DNA of 59,943 nucleotides. Source: Anaeromyces robustus. Its lineage: Eukaryota; Neocallimastigomycota; Neocallimastigomycetes; Neocallimastigales; Neocallimastigaceae. Below the pieces are notes generated by a model. The model was not told where the DNA came from and made no database searches. It saw only the letters and a program-made list of their open reading frames with translations. Positions 1-23,839 of the stretch are shown one piece after another (positions within the stretch are counted from its first letter, which is position 1; each line of letters begins with the position of its first letter). The stretch lies in contig MCFG01000298.1 in NCBI GenBank assembly GCA_002104895.1, forward strand, positions 27,501-87,443, written 5' to 3'. A program made the position numbers and the translations under genes.

Positions 1-559
1 TTAATTTTTTTAAATATTTGATAAGCAAATACATAATATATTAAATATGTATAAATATATATTATAATATTTATATTAGTATAATATATTAATAATTTTT
101 TAATTTATAATTATTTTGTTAAATAATATAAATGTAACATTTTTCCAAGCTGATATTTAATTATGAATTATTTATAAAAATTATTATTTTAAATATATTT
201 TTTTTTATTTTTTTATCGTTTTCTTTTTACATGCTTATATTTTTATATTATATGAAATAATATAATATAATTTATAATTATTTATTATTTTAAAAACATA
301 CTTTAATAGATTTAAAGTATTAAGAAAAATTAAAAATATACATATTAATTTTTATAGTATATAAATATTCAAAATATGAACAGTATAGAGAGAGAAAAAA
401 TATTTCTAAAAGTTATATATGATTTTATACATATTTAATTGATATGTTATTTTAAAGTACAGTTTTTTACATATTTGAATAATAATGAGTTCGAAGGATT
501 TTTTTTTTGTATATAATTAATATTCATTTTATTACCTATTTAAGTATATATCAATTAGT

Positions 560-608
<49 letters not shown>

Positions 609-628
609 TTTTTTTATTATGATTTTAT
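1..628. other. AT-rich region downstream of CFAP54
   Basis: No gene is visible. The stretch is almost pure A/T and holds a run of 45 T at 561-605. On the minus strand this is an A45 tract starting 24 bases after the CFAP54 stop codon, so it lies in or just beyond that gene's 3' untranslated region. Confidence 0.6.
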
Positions 629-13200
<12,572 letters not shown>

Positions 13201-13588
13201 TTTTCTCTTTTTGTCTGTTTTATTAAAAAATAATATTAATAGAGTTTTAGAGTGTATATAATTATTAATAACACCTAAAATAGTACTATTAAAATATATT
13301 TCATTTTTAACTATATATTATTAAATCCACTTTTTTTTATTTTCTTTTCTTTTATTATTACAAAATAATCCACACTTTTTAATGATATGTAGGTTTTACG
13401 TTATATAGTTTGTATATTTATATTTTAAAAATATAAATTAATTATATTAAAATTTTTGTTTTCTTATTTATTAATTTTGAGTTTTAATGTAACAACAATT
13501 AATTTTAATTAATAATTTAATTAAAAATAAAAAAAAAAAAATTTTTTTTTTATTAATTAAAAATTAAAAAATATTATAAATACTAAAT

Positions 13589-13639
<51 letters not shown>

Positions 13640-13656
13640 TTATTTATTTATTATTT

Positions 13657-13692
<36 letters not shown>

Positions 13693-15733
13693 TTATTTAT
13701 TTATTATTTATTTATTATTTATTTATTATTTATTTATTTATTTATTTATTATTTATTATTTTATTTATTATTATTCTTAAGATTTAATATTCTTTAAAAG
13801 CACTTAAGATTTTAATTATAATCATATTTTTAATTTTTTTATTCATTTTATTCTATGTTTTGACAAACATATTAAATAAAGTCATTTTTTATTATTAATA
13901 CAAAAATTAAATAAATATAATATAAAAAATTCTTTTTATATTATATTTCGTTATTTCATTATTACATTTAAAGAAACTTTATATTAATTTTTTATTTCAT
14001 TTGTGGATATAAGCATGTTTAAAGAAGGTATAGCGAAATGATAAAACACAAAAATACTAATTAATATGAAAAAATAAAATAAAATAAAATAAAATAAAAT
14101 AAAATTTATAATATTTATTGTAAAATAAATAAATTAAATATAGTAAATTTTAGTAAAATTTTTTCATCATTTTATCTTTCATATCTATTTATTAATTAAT
14201 AAATAAGAAATTGTATAATTAACAAAGTTAAATGATAATTATATTAATCATATAATTATTATGTATAATATAAAACTATTTTATATTTAAATTTATTAAA
14301 TAAAGAAATTCTTTCTATATTTTCTTTCTTTCCATAAATTTATATTTTATAATTATAGTTTTTTACATTACATAGAAACTAAATGTAATATATGTTTTTA
14401 ATATAATTTTTTTTTTTTTGTGCATTGCAATTGAATCATTTATTATTAACCATTTATTCTTTTTACCTATCTTTAAGCTATACTGTTATTTATTCACAAT
14501 TATTTATTATCAATAGGAATTCAGTACAAAATATTAAGGATTTAATAATAAAAAAAGTGGAAATCATGATTATAATAGTTTTTCCTTTTGGTAATAATTA
14601 AATTTTTTTTTTAATTTTTTTATTTATTAAACTTATTTTATCCATTCATTTAATATATATATTTATTTAATCATTATTAAACTATTCATTCAATTTAATT
14701 AATTGATTAATATTAATTTTGATTATTTCATTATTTATTAAGTGTTTATTTAATTTATAATTAATCATTTATTTAATTATCTACTAAATATTATTATATA
14801 AGAGTATAAAATTTATTTATTTGTTATTATTTTAATTATTTAATTTTTATTTTTATTATTCCTTTTTTAATAATATCAATTATATAAAGTAAATTAGAAA
14901 TATATTATCATTATATTTCATTTATATTATTATTAATTAATATATGTATTATATAAATTTATATATATATTATAAATATATTGAATGCTGAAAATATATT
15001 AATTTTTATCAAGATCTGTTAATTATTATGGAAGTAACCAATCATATTTCTGATAATTTATTATCTTCGAACTTCATCTATTTTATAATTTAATACTTCA
15101 ACATTTGATAAATAATATAATTAAAATAAATGAATAAATAAATATAAAATAAATAAATACTTAAATAAATGTATAAAACATTTTTTATTGAATGGATTAT
15201 AAATATTTTGGATAAATAAATTGAAAAATATATTAATAATATATTATATAATATATTAATATATAAAACATAAAAAAATGAATGAATCATTTTTTTAAAA
15301 AAAAAAAAAGATTTGCTTATAGGAAATGTTAAAATAGAAAAGATGGAAAAAATATAAAATGAAAAAAAATATATATATATATATATAAATATGAAAAACA
15401 AAATAAAAAAATAAATAAATAAATAAATAATATATAAATAAATAATAAATAAATAAAATATAATAATAAGTAAATAAATAATAATTAAACAAATAAATAA
15501 TATTAAAAAAAAATAAAAAATGGTATTAATTTATATATAGGATTAATTATAATTATTATATCTATTTATTATTAAATTAATTGTTAAATTACTTAATATA
15601 TTGAATAATTTATTATAGTTGTATGTATAAAAAAATATTATATAAATAAGCTAAAATCGCTAAAATATTATTTTTTTTTCTTTACACAATTAGCAAATTA
15701 TTAAATTATATTATTTGTTAACTAATAAAAAAA
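13201..15733. other. Divergent intergenic region between CFAP54 and LYS9
   Basis: Both neighbouring genes point away from this 2.5-kb stretch, so it should contain both promoters; I cannot assign a specific TATA or factor site in such AT-rich DNA. It holds a TTTA array at about 13589-13765 and an AAAAT pentamer array at about 14063-14105. No plausible coding sequence was found; open frames near 15.1-15.5 kb are low-complexity Tyr/Ile/Phe strings. Confidence 0.6.
13589..13765. repeat. (TTTA)n microsatellite
   Basis: Tandem TTTA tetranucleotides with a few TTA interruptions. Confidence 0.9.
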
Positions 15734-17777
15734 ATGGTTGCTGAAAAGTAAATATAAATAAATATTAATTTGAATGAATGAGTTTGTTATATTGAATGAA
15801 TAATTTAAATAAAAAAAAAAAGAGAAAAAAGCAGATATTTTAAAAATTAGTAATAATATAAACAATAATAATAAGAATAGGAATAAAAGGATTATTTTAA
15901 AAAAAAATAGAGGGAAAATTAAAATAAGGAATATTTTAGAATCAATAGATGTTTTCGTTATGAATACTTTTAAAAGTTATATTGCTTTTAAAAGTTAAAA
16001 ATATATTTATATCTGCTATATTTATATCTGCTATATTTATCTACTATATTTTATATTTTGTCGATAGTTATTAATTTTTATTATTTTTTTTTTTTTAAAA
16101 AATAAATTTAAAATTAATGAAGGAAAATTCTTCTCATTGGTTCCGGTTTTGTTGCTGGTCCATGTCTTAACTACCTTTTAAGAAGACCAGAAAACAAGAT
16201 CACCGTTGGTATGTATAATATTAACTATAAATATCATAATATAGTATTTTATATTTTTAGAAAGTAAAAAAAAGTAAATATATAAACAAGTATATTAATT
16301 TTAATTTTATATTTTTAATTATTATAATAATTAATTTTTATTAATTATAAATAATAGCTTGTAGAACTATCTCTAAGTCTCAAGCTCTTTGCAATGGCCA
16401 TCCAAATGCCACTCCAATTACTCTTGATGTTTCCAACGAAGCTCAATTAGACGCTGAAGTTGCTAAGCATGATATTGTTATTAACTTAATTCCATACATT
16501 TACCACCCAATTGTTATTAAGTCCTGTATTAAGAACAAGAAGCACTGCTGTACTACCAGTTACGTCTCCCCAGTTATGGCTGAAATGGACGAAGCGTAAA
16601 TATCTTAAATAGAATATTAGTATATAAATATATGAATAAATAAAAATATATATATTGTTTTATGCTTTATATAATAATTTACACTTTTTCGTTTTTTTTT
16701 TTACTTATTCTTAATTTTTATAATCATTGTATTTTTATATAATAAATAATATTAATTAGTGCAAAGGAAGCTGGTGTTACTTGTATGAATGAAATCGGTA
16801 TCGACCCAGGAGTTGACCATCTTTACGCTCTTAAGGTCATCAACGAAGTTCACGAAAGAAAGGGTAAGATCATTTCCTTCACCTCATGGTGCGGCGGTCT
16901 TCCAGTCCCAGAAGATTCCAACAACCCATTAGGTTACAAGTTCAGTTGGTCTGCCAGAGGTGTCCTTTTAGCTCTTAGAAACAACGCTAGATACTTAAAG
17001 GACGGTAAGATTGTTGAAATTGAAAACGTTAATGGTGCTTTAATGAAGAGTGCTAAGCCAGTCATCATTTACCCAGGTTACGCTTTCGTCGGTTATCCAA
17101 ACCGTGACTCTCTCTCTTACCTTGAAAGATACCATATCCCAGAAGCTAAGAACTGTATGAGAGGTACTCTTCGTTACCAAGGTTTCCCAGAATTTGCTCA
17201 AGCTCTTGCTGAAGTCGGTTTCTTAGATGATACTCCAAAGGATTACCTTGCTAAGGATGCTGCTCCAATTACTTGGAATGTTGCTCTTGCTAAGCTTTTA
17301 GGTATTGAAGCTACTGATGCCGCTTCCTTAAAGCAAGCTGTTACTGAAAAATGTAAGTTAACTGGTGAAAACAAGGAAGCTATCCTTTACGGTTTCAACT
17401 GGCTTGGTTTATTCTCTGAAGATCCAGTTGTTCAAAGTGGTAACGCTCTTGATTGTTTATGTGCTACCTTAGAACAAAAATTACAATACGGTCCAAATGA
17501 ACGTGATTTATGTGTCCTTCAACACAAGTTCGAAATTGAAGAAGCTGATGGTTCCATTTCTCATGTTAACTCTACCGGTTTCTGGACTGGTGTTGTTGGT
17601 GGTGACAGTGCTATGGCCACTACTGTTGGTGTTCCATGTGGTATTGCCGTCCAATTAATTTTAGATGGTGTTATTACCCGTCGTGGTGTCATTGCTCCAA
17701 TGGAAAAGGATGTCTACGAACCAATCAGAGAAACTCTTGCTAAGGAAGGTATCTTCATGGTTGAAGAAAAGTGGTAA
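15734..17777 (+). CDS. LYS9: Saccharopine dehydrogenase (NADP+, L-glutamate-forming), four exons
   Basis: Catalyses the condensation of alpha-aminoadipate semialdehyde with glutamate to saccharopine, the penultimate step of the fungal alpha-aminoadipate lysine pathway, in the cytosol. Exons are 15734-15747, 16123-16208, 16358-16595 and 16760-17777; every junction is GT-AG and in phase, giving 451 aa against 446 in yeast Lys9. The dinucleotide-binding motif 'ILLIGSGFVAGP' spans the first junction region, and conserved blocks follow: 'MNEIGIDPGVDHLYA', 'WCGGLPVPEDSNNPLGYKFS', 'RGTLRYQGFPEF', 'GLFSEDPVVQSGNALD' and 'VLQHKFEIEEADG'. The first exon encodes only four and two-thirds codons. Codon use is strongly biased (AAG, GGT, CCA), unlike the surrounding AT-rich DNA, consistent with high expression. 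Confidence 0.97.
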
Positions 17778-18458
17778 ATGGCTTGATATTTCAAGGAAGA
17801 AGAAAAAAAAAAAGAAACAAACATTTTTTTTACAAAAAAATAAATTAAGCAAATCATTTTTTTAAAAAAAAACAAAAAAAAAACAAATTATAAAAAAGTT
17901 CATAAATATAATATAATAATAAAGAGTATAGTAGAAGATAATAAAAAAAAAAAAAAAGGAGAAAGATGTAATATTCATTTTCTTTTTCTTATTTTTATTT
18001 TATCTTTTATTTTATTATTATTATTATTATATTGGAATAATTAAATTTCAAATTTAATTATAATAATATTTATCTAAGCAATTTATAGATAGATAGTGAA
18101 TAGAATAAAAAACAATTTGCGTGTCAAAAAAATTTTTTTCCTATACAAATAAAATTCAGCATAAAACAAAACTAAAAAAAAAAAAAACCAAGAAAACAAA
18201 CAAAAAAAAATACAATTAAAAAATAATTCAAATAAAGCCTTTAACATGATATATATGTAAAAAAATATATATATATAAAAGATTATATAAATAAAAAAAA
18301 ATAAAAATAATAAAAAATAAAAAAAAATTTTTTTTCTTTCAATTTTTTTTATTAATGCCTATTAATGTGTATGTCTTATTTTTGAATTGTTTATATTTTA
18401 TTCACTTTATAAATATATAAAATAAATAATAATAAATAAAATTATTATTATAATATTG

Positions 18459-18491
<33 letters not shown>
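17778..18491. other. LYS9 3' flank, homopolymer-rich
   Basis: No gene seen. A-rich tracts follow the LYS9 stop codon, and the stretch ends in a run of 31 T (18461-18491) directly abutting the LINE fragment. Confidence 0.6.
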
Positions 18492-18494
<3 letters not shown>

Positions 18495-18798
18495 GTTCAC
18501 TCCCTTTTTAGCGATTTGTGCTATAGCTCAAATTCGTTGTTTCGATAATTGGGAAAATCTTTATGTATTATTAAAGAACTAATCACAAACATTCATAATA
18601 TGTCTTATTCATGGACTAAAGAATCTCGTACCCAAAAACAGGAATTAAAAGGTCTTACAAAAAAAGGAAATTATTGGTAAGTATTTAACGAGAGATGTAC
18701 TAATGAAAAATCCAGCTAAAAGAGCTTCTATATACAAGGAATGTAAATATGGACCTTCCAAAGATATACAAGATCTTGCTTTATCATACCCCCAATGT
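18492..18798 (+). mobile_element. Fragment of an older LINE copy, split by a younger insertion
   Basis: About 300 bases closely resemble the C-terminal coding region of the adjacent LINE (its 20905-21216), encoding segments such as 'AICAIAQIRCFD' and 'KNPAKRASIY'. A frameshift near 18545-18560 shows it is inactive. It ends with TACCCCCAATGT (18787-18798), which recurs at 22060-22071 after the younger element's poly(A), marking the target site. I could not align the DNA after 22072 with the LINE, so the older copy probably ended close to this point. Confidence 0.85.
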
Positions 18799-21700
18799 TT
18801 AATAAAATTTCAGCTTGCAATTCTTTCCTTAACATCTCTGATCATCTTCCTATTCTAATTTCCTGTAACAAGAAGACTTCAGATGATTTCACTTCCCCTC
18901 CCCCGTCTAAAACTTTCAAATGGTCAAGAGAAGTATGTAAATCTAATGATAAAAAAATCGCTCTTCACAACTCCTTTTCTATTTTAGCCGAGGAATTTAA
19001 TTCTAATAATCTTTCCACTGACGAGATGCTATCAAAATTTGTGCAAACTTCTAATAAAGTAGGAGATAGTATCAAGGCTCGTATTCCATCTAACCTTCAG
19101 GGTTCCTCATTTCACTGCCCTCACTATATCAAGAAGCTCTCTCACGAAAAGCATATCATGTATACTAAAATCAAAAATTTTTCCATCAACCACGATGCTT
19201 CAAATATCTCTGAATTTCTTAAACTATGTGACTCCTATAATAAAATGTGTGCAAATATTAAATCAATCAAAAAGAACATTAGAAAGAATCTCTTTCTGAA
19301 CTCTGTTAAATCTGTTTGTGATGATTTTGTAAACAAAAACATTAGGAAAGGTTAGCAAGGCTTACATAAAATAGCCAAACCATCTTTTTCTACCTCTCCC
19401 CCCCTTGATGTCATCAAAGATAGCAATGGTAGCCTTCTTTTTTCAAAGGAGGATAAGCTTCGTCGCTTTGCTGAACACTATGAACTCTTAGCTTCTGATG
19501 TTACTGGTCATAGTCTTAACAAAGAATTTTGGGAAAATAAATTTGGACCTCCTCCTCCAAACTCTTCTGAATGGAATATCAATGGTCCTATTACTATTCC
19601 TGAAATTTACGAAACTGTTTCTTCCTTGAAAAATAATAAAGCTCCAGGTCCTGATGGTATTCCTCCTGAATTTTTCAAAGCTTTCTTTTGTGAATATTCG
19701 TCCAATAATAATCAACCTAACAATCAGACAAACCCCTCCAACCCCGTTATTCCGGATTCTATTAGATGCCTTGAATTATTATTTAATAGAATTTGGGATG
19801 ATGATTTCCCGTCTGAATGGAATTCTGCATCGATCATTTCTATTCCTAAAAAAGGAGACCTTTCTGATTGTAACAACTATAGAGGAATTTCTCTGATCAA
19901 CGTCAGTATAAAGATCATTACAAAGATTATCACTTACAGAATTACTAATTATGCACTTAAACATAATTTTATCCGTCCAGAACAGTTTGGTTTCCGTTAT
20001 AAAGAAGAATGCATCAGTCTTTACATATCAATCCGTGAAATATGTCAAAGAAGAGCTTTTCTTAATCAATTTACTTACCTTGCTTTTCTTGATTTGAAAA
20101 AAGCCTACGATTCTGTCCCTATTTACAATATTATAACAAAATTAAACAATCTTGGTATACGTGGTAAATGCCTCAATTTTATTACTAACCTTTACCTTAC
20201 CTCGAAAGCTCGTGTCTCACTGAATAATCAACTTTCAAATGAATTCCCTATAAACCGTGGTGTTCGCCAAGGCTGCCCTTTATCCCCAATTTTATTCAAT
20301 TTATTCATTAATGATATTTTGAATAATTGTTCCAACTATGGAGTTTCATGTGGTAGTTCAATCTGTTGTGGTGGTCTCTTTGCTGATGACATTGTTCTCA
20401 TTGCTCCTACCAAGAGTAAACTCAGAGCACTTTTATCTCGTGTACACGATTGGGCCAAAACCAACGAAATGACCTTTGGTATCAACAAATGTGCTACAAT
20501 GGTTATTAAACCACTTAAACTCTCTCTTCCTCATAATTATTCTGACCCGACCTTCTTTCTAGGTATCAATAAAATTCCTAAAACATCTTCCTATAAATAT
20601 CTTGGTATCCCTTTTGACAATTCTCTTTCCCTTAAACCTATCATTTCTAATCTTAATTCAAAACTTAACCTGACTATAAATTCATTCTCTCGTTTTCTCC
20701 TTAACCGCAACATCCCATTGGTTCTTAAACGAAGAATTCTTTCTTCCCATATTATCGGTATCTTAAATTACTATTCCCCCCTTTTAGGTTCAAATAAGAC
20801 TAAAACCAAAAAAGCCCAATCTATATTTAATAGAGGTCTATTTTGGAGTCTTGGACATAAATCTACCAACCCTAACACATGTACCTATTCCATTTCTCGC
20901 GAATTTTGGTTCATTCCCTTCTCAGCTATTTGTGCTATTGCTCAAATTCGTTGTTTCGATAAATGGGGAAAATCTTCTTGTATTATTAAAGAACTAATCA
21001 CAAATATTCCTACTATGCCTTATTATTATTCATGGATTAAAGAATCTCGTACCCTAAAAAAGAAATTATCAGGTCTTACTAAAGAGGAAATTATTGATAA
21101 GTATATAACTAGAGATGTGCTAACAAAAAATCCAGCTAAAAGAGCTTCTATATATTTGGAATGTAAATATGGACCTTCTAAAGATATACAGGATCTTGCT
21201 TTATCATACCCCCAATACCAACTGGGGTTCTTCTGGATTATGAGAATACGCAGCGGTTTTCAGTTTAACTATAAGTTTCTACTTAAAGGTAAGTCTTCAC
21301 TTGAAAACTTTCCTACTTGCTGCCCTTGCTGTGGTGAAAAAACGCAAAGTTTCTCTCATTGGATATTCAATTGTAAGGCCTTTGAACAGGATAGAAATAC
21401 TTTTATTAAACACAATGTTGACTTAAACTCGAAGTTCACCCAAATTAATCGAACTAACTCACTGGGATTTTCTGAGGACTTAGACGAAGATTTTGAAAAT
21501 AATATATATTACTTGATGCTTAACGCTTTCCTTGATGGGTGTTATGCATTTGATAAACTAGATATTAAGAGGGAACGGAGATGGTGGCGTGGACAACTTT
21601 TCAAAGGTTCACCCGAGTCTCCTGTTCCGTATATTGTGGGTCTGTCGCATTTTCTTACTGTTGTCATGCCAATTGTGAATATTTCCTTTCGGATTCTTCT

Positions 21701-21836
21701 TAATTGGTATAATAACAATAAGAACACTCCGGGCGGCTTCAAGGGCGTCGACGTCGAAAAGATAAGGCATGGAATTTATTCCGACACGGATTCGAATGGT
21801 ATCTCATTCGTTGAATGGGAGAGGTTAGAAGTTTAA
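18799..21836 (+). pseudogene. LINE ORF2 (endonuclease C-terminus, reverse transcriptase, zinc finger), one in-frame stop
   Basis: One reading frame runs the whole length, broken only by TAG at 19353-19355. Order of domains: endonuclease end ('SDHLPIL', about 18840); a linker; reverse transcriptase with 'KAPGPDGIPPEF' (about 19640), motif A 'FLDLKKAYDSVP' (about 20088), motif B 'GVRQGCPLSP' (about 20260) and catalytic 'FADD' (about 20380); then a C-terminal CCHC-type finger 'CCPCCGEKTQSFSHWIFNC' (about 21316). The ATG at 18795 is created partly by target-site DNA, so it is not the native start. The enzyme would nick target DNA and copy its own RNA. With the 5' truncation and the stop this copy is dead, but the otherwise open frame suggests a recent insertion. 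Confidence 0.9.
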
Positions 21837-22004
21837 CTTCTTTCCTTTTTTTTTATTTAATATTTTAATTTGATTAATATCTGTAATAAATTTTATTTAT
21901 TTTTTGTATCTTTTATTACTTGTATTTAATTTACATTTCATGTAATATTTATGTCACATGTATGTTTATTTTAAATTAATAATATAAATAAAGATTAATC
22001 CTAG

Positions 22005-22059
<55 letters not shown>
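18799..22059 (+). mobile_element. L1-like non-LTR retrotransposon (LINE), 5'-truncated, with poly(A) tail
   Basis: A 3.26-kb insertion with a 52-base A tail (22008-22059), flanked by a 12-bp duplication TACCCCCAATGT at 18787-18798 and 22060-22071. It begins inside the apurinic-type endonuclease domain (the conserved 'SDHLPIL' motif), so the 5' end, any ORF1 and most of the endonuclease are missing. This is the usual result of incomplete target-primed reverse transcription. A roughly 170-base AT-rich 3' untranslated region precedes the tail. Confidence 0.92.
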
Positions 22060-22062
<3 letters not shown>

Positions 22063-22221
22063 CCCCAATGTACCAGTCATATGCAGCTTTTTGGAGTTGT
22101 TATTTGATTGGTATACATCAACACTCATTATTACCAAGAGCGTAGTACCCTACACTGAAATTATAATTATTTCAGAAATTTTTTATATTTTTCTTTATAT
22201 TAAATTTATGTTATAGATTTT

Positions 22222-22692
22222 TTAGATAGTAATTTTTTCTTTTTCTTTCATAGAATAATTAATAATTTTGTTTATATAAAAAAAATTATTAAATATATAA
22301 ATAAATAAATAAATTTCATGATATATATATGTAAAAAAGCTACTACTTGCTACAACTACTTGCATCCTTGAAGTATATATCATTTTTAATATCAGAGAAA
22401 TATCTTTCCAATTATTATTCTTACAGAGAGTACCAGCATTTCCAAAGATAATGAAGGTGAAACGACCACGAGTGATGACTACATTTAATCTATTCTTATC
22501 CGCGAAGAAACCCACACTTTTCGTATCGGAACGGATACAGGAGAGGATCACAATATCACTTTCTTGACCTTGAAAACTATCCACTATGTTCACATTGATA
22601 TAATCCAAGATATTGATTTTTTTAATGAATTCCTTATTTTCCTCGGAGAGGATAACCTTATCCCCAGAAAAATCAAACTCTTGAAGAATCAT
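22222..22692 (-). pseudogene. UPF1/SETX-like superfamily 1 helicase C-terminal fragment
   Basis: About 100 residues match the C-terminal RecA-like domain of SF1B helicases (UPF1, SMUBP2, senataxin type): 'VDSFQGQESDIVILSCIRS' is motif V and 'RLNVVITRGRFTFIIFGNA' is motif VI. Stop codons lie immediately upstream in frame and I see no Walker A or other N-terminal motifs nearby, so this is an isolated remnant. The tail after about residue 110 is AT-rich read-through. It starts just beyond the LINE insertion, but no direct link can be shown. Confidence 0.7.
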
Positions 22693-22957
22693 TTAATTAT
22701 TATTTAATCTTTTTTTATTAAATTTATCAAATGGAATTTGTAGAAATTTAAAGAAGCATGATTTTACATTAATTTATTTAAAATATCTACTAGAAAAAAA
22801 TTTCATTTCTGGTAAAAGAAGTAAATAATTATTTTATTAATAATAAAAAATATATATATAAGAATGATTTTTTTCTAAAAAAATTTTTTTCATTAACAAT
22901 TTATAGTATTAATAATAAAATAAATAAATAAAAAAATAAACTATTAATTGAATGAAA

Positions 22958-23532
22958 ATGTCTTTATTTAAAAAAACAATAATGATTCCTTCTTCAATAC
23001 CAATTTTGAAGATTCTTTAATCATCCTTTGATTTCTTTCCCATCTATTTATCCTTATTACTATTATCATCCAATTGAGAATTTGGAGAAACAAATATCTA
23101 AGGCTTTCGATAAAGATGTATTTAGAGCTGGGGATTTCTCACCTAAAATTAATTTAAGTGAAGATGAAAAAAATTATTAAATTAATGCAGATTTATCAAG
23201 ATCGAATAAGAATTAAGTAAAAATGGAACTTTCTGATAATGATCATGTTTTAACAATTTCTGGTGAAAGAGAAACGGTTATTGATAATTCTAAAGAAGAA
23301 AAGGAAGCCCAAGATAGAAAGGAAGATAAAAATGACAATAAGAAAAGAAAATAAAGAAGAAAAAAAAAAGTATTCAAGAATTGAATGTAGTTATGGTCGC
23401 TTTGAAAGATCATTCAGTATTCCTGAAGATGCTGATGTAAAAGCTAAATTAGAGAATGGCGTATTAGAAGTCACACTTCCAAAAATTGAAGCTCTAAAAA
23501 CAGAACCAAAACATACAATTCAAATTCAATAA
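22958..23532 (+). pseudogene. HSP20 / alpha-crystallin small heat-shock protein pseudogene
   Basis: An alpha-crystallin domain is readable across several frames: an N-terminal part with 'YPYYYYHPIENLEKQISKAF', then 'SPKINLSEDEKNY', then 'DHVLTISGERETVI', and a C-terminal part 'CSYGRFERSFSIPEDADVKA' to 'GVLEVTLPKIE'. Intact family members would prevent aggregation of unfolded proteins. Here in-frame TAA codons lie near 23177 and 23214, and frame changes occur near 22985-23060 and again between about 23260 and 23380, so no full product can be made. The lesions are too many for a single sequencing error. Confidence 0.85.
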
Positions 23533-23839
23533 AAATAATATAATAAATAATAATATATTATAATTGTCTAAGTTATATTATTAATTATTATTTCTGATAC
23601 CCAAATTATAATTTAGAATAATTATTTAATAATGTAAGAAAAAAAATAACATAGTTTAATTTATCGTAAAATATTTTTAAACAATTATTTAAATAATAAT
23701 TAAAATATAAAAATATAAATAAATAATTAAAATTAAAAAAAAAAATAAATAATTGTTAATTTGTATTATATTATTGTTTTTATAAGTTCATATAGAAAAA
23801 CAATATAATTTATTATTTTTTTTAATAATTTATAAATAA

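Noticed and set aside
15090-15492. Two overlapping minus-strand frames made of Tyr, Ile and Phe
   Set aside because: Low-complexity translation of TAAATAAATA-type DNA; no domain and no codon bias like that of the real genes.
16785-17777. Starting LYS9 at the internal Met of the last exon
   Set aside because: Three upstream exons restore the Rossmann motif and bring the length to that of yeast Lys9.
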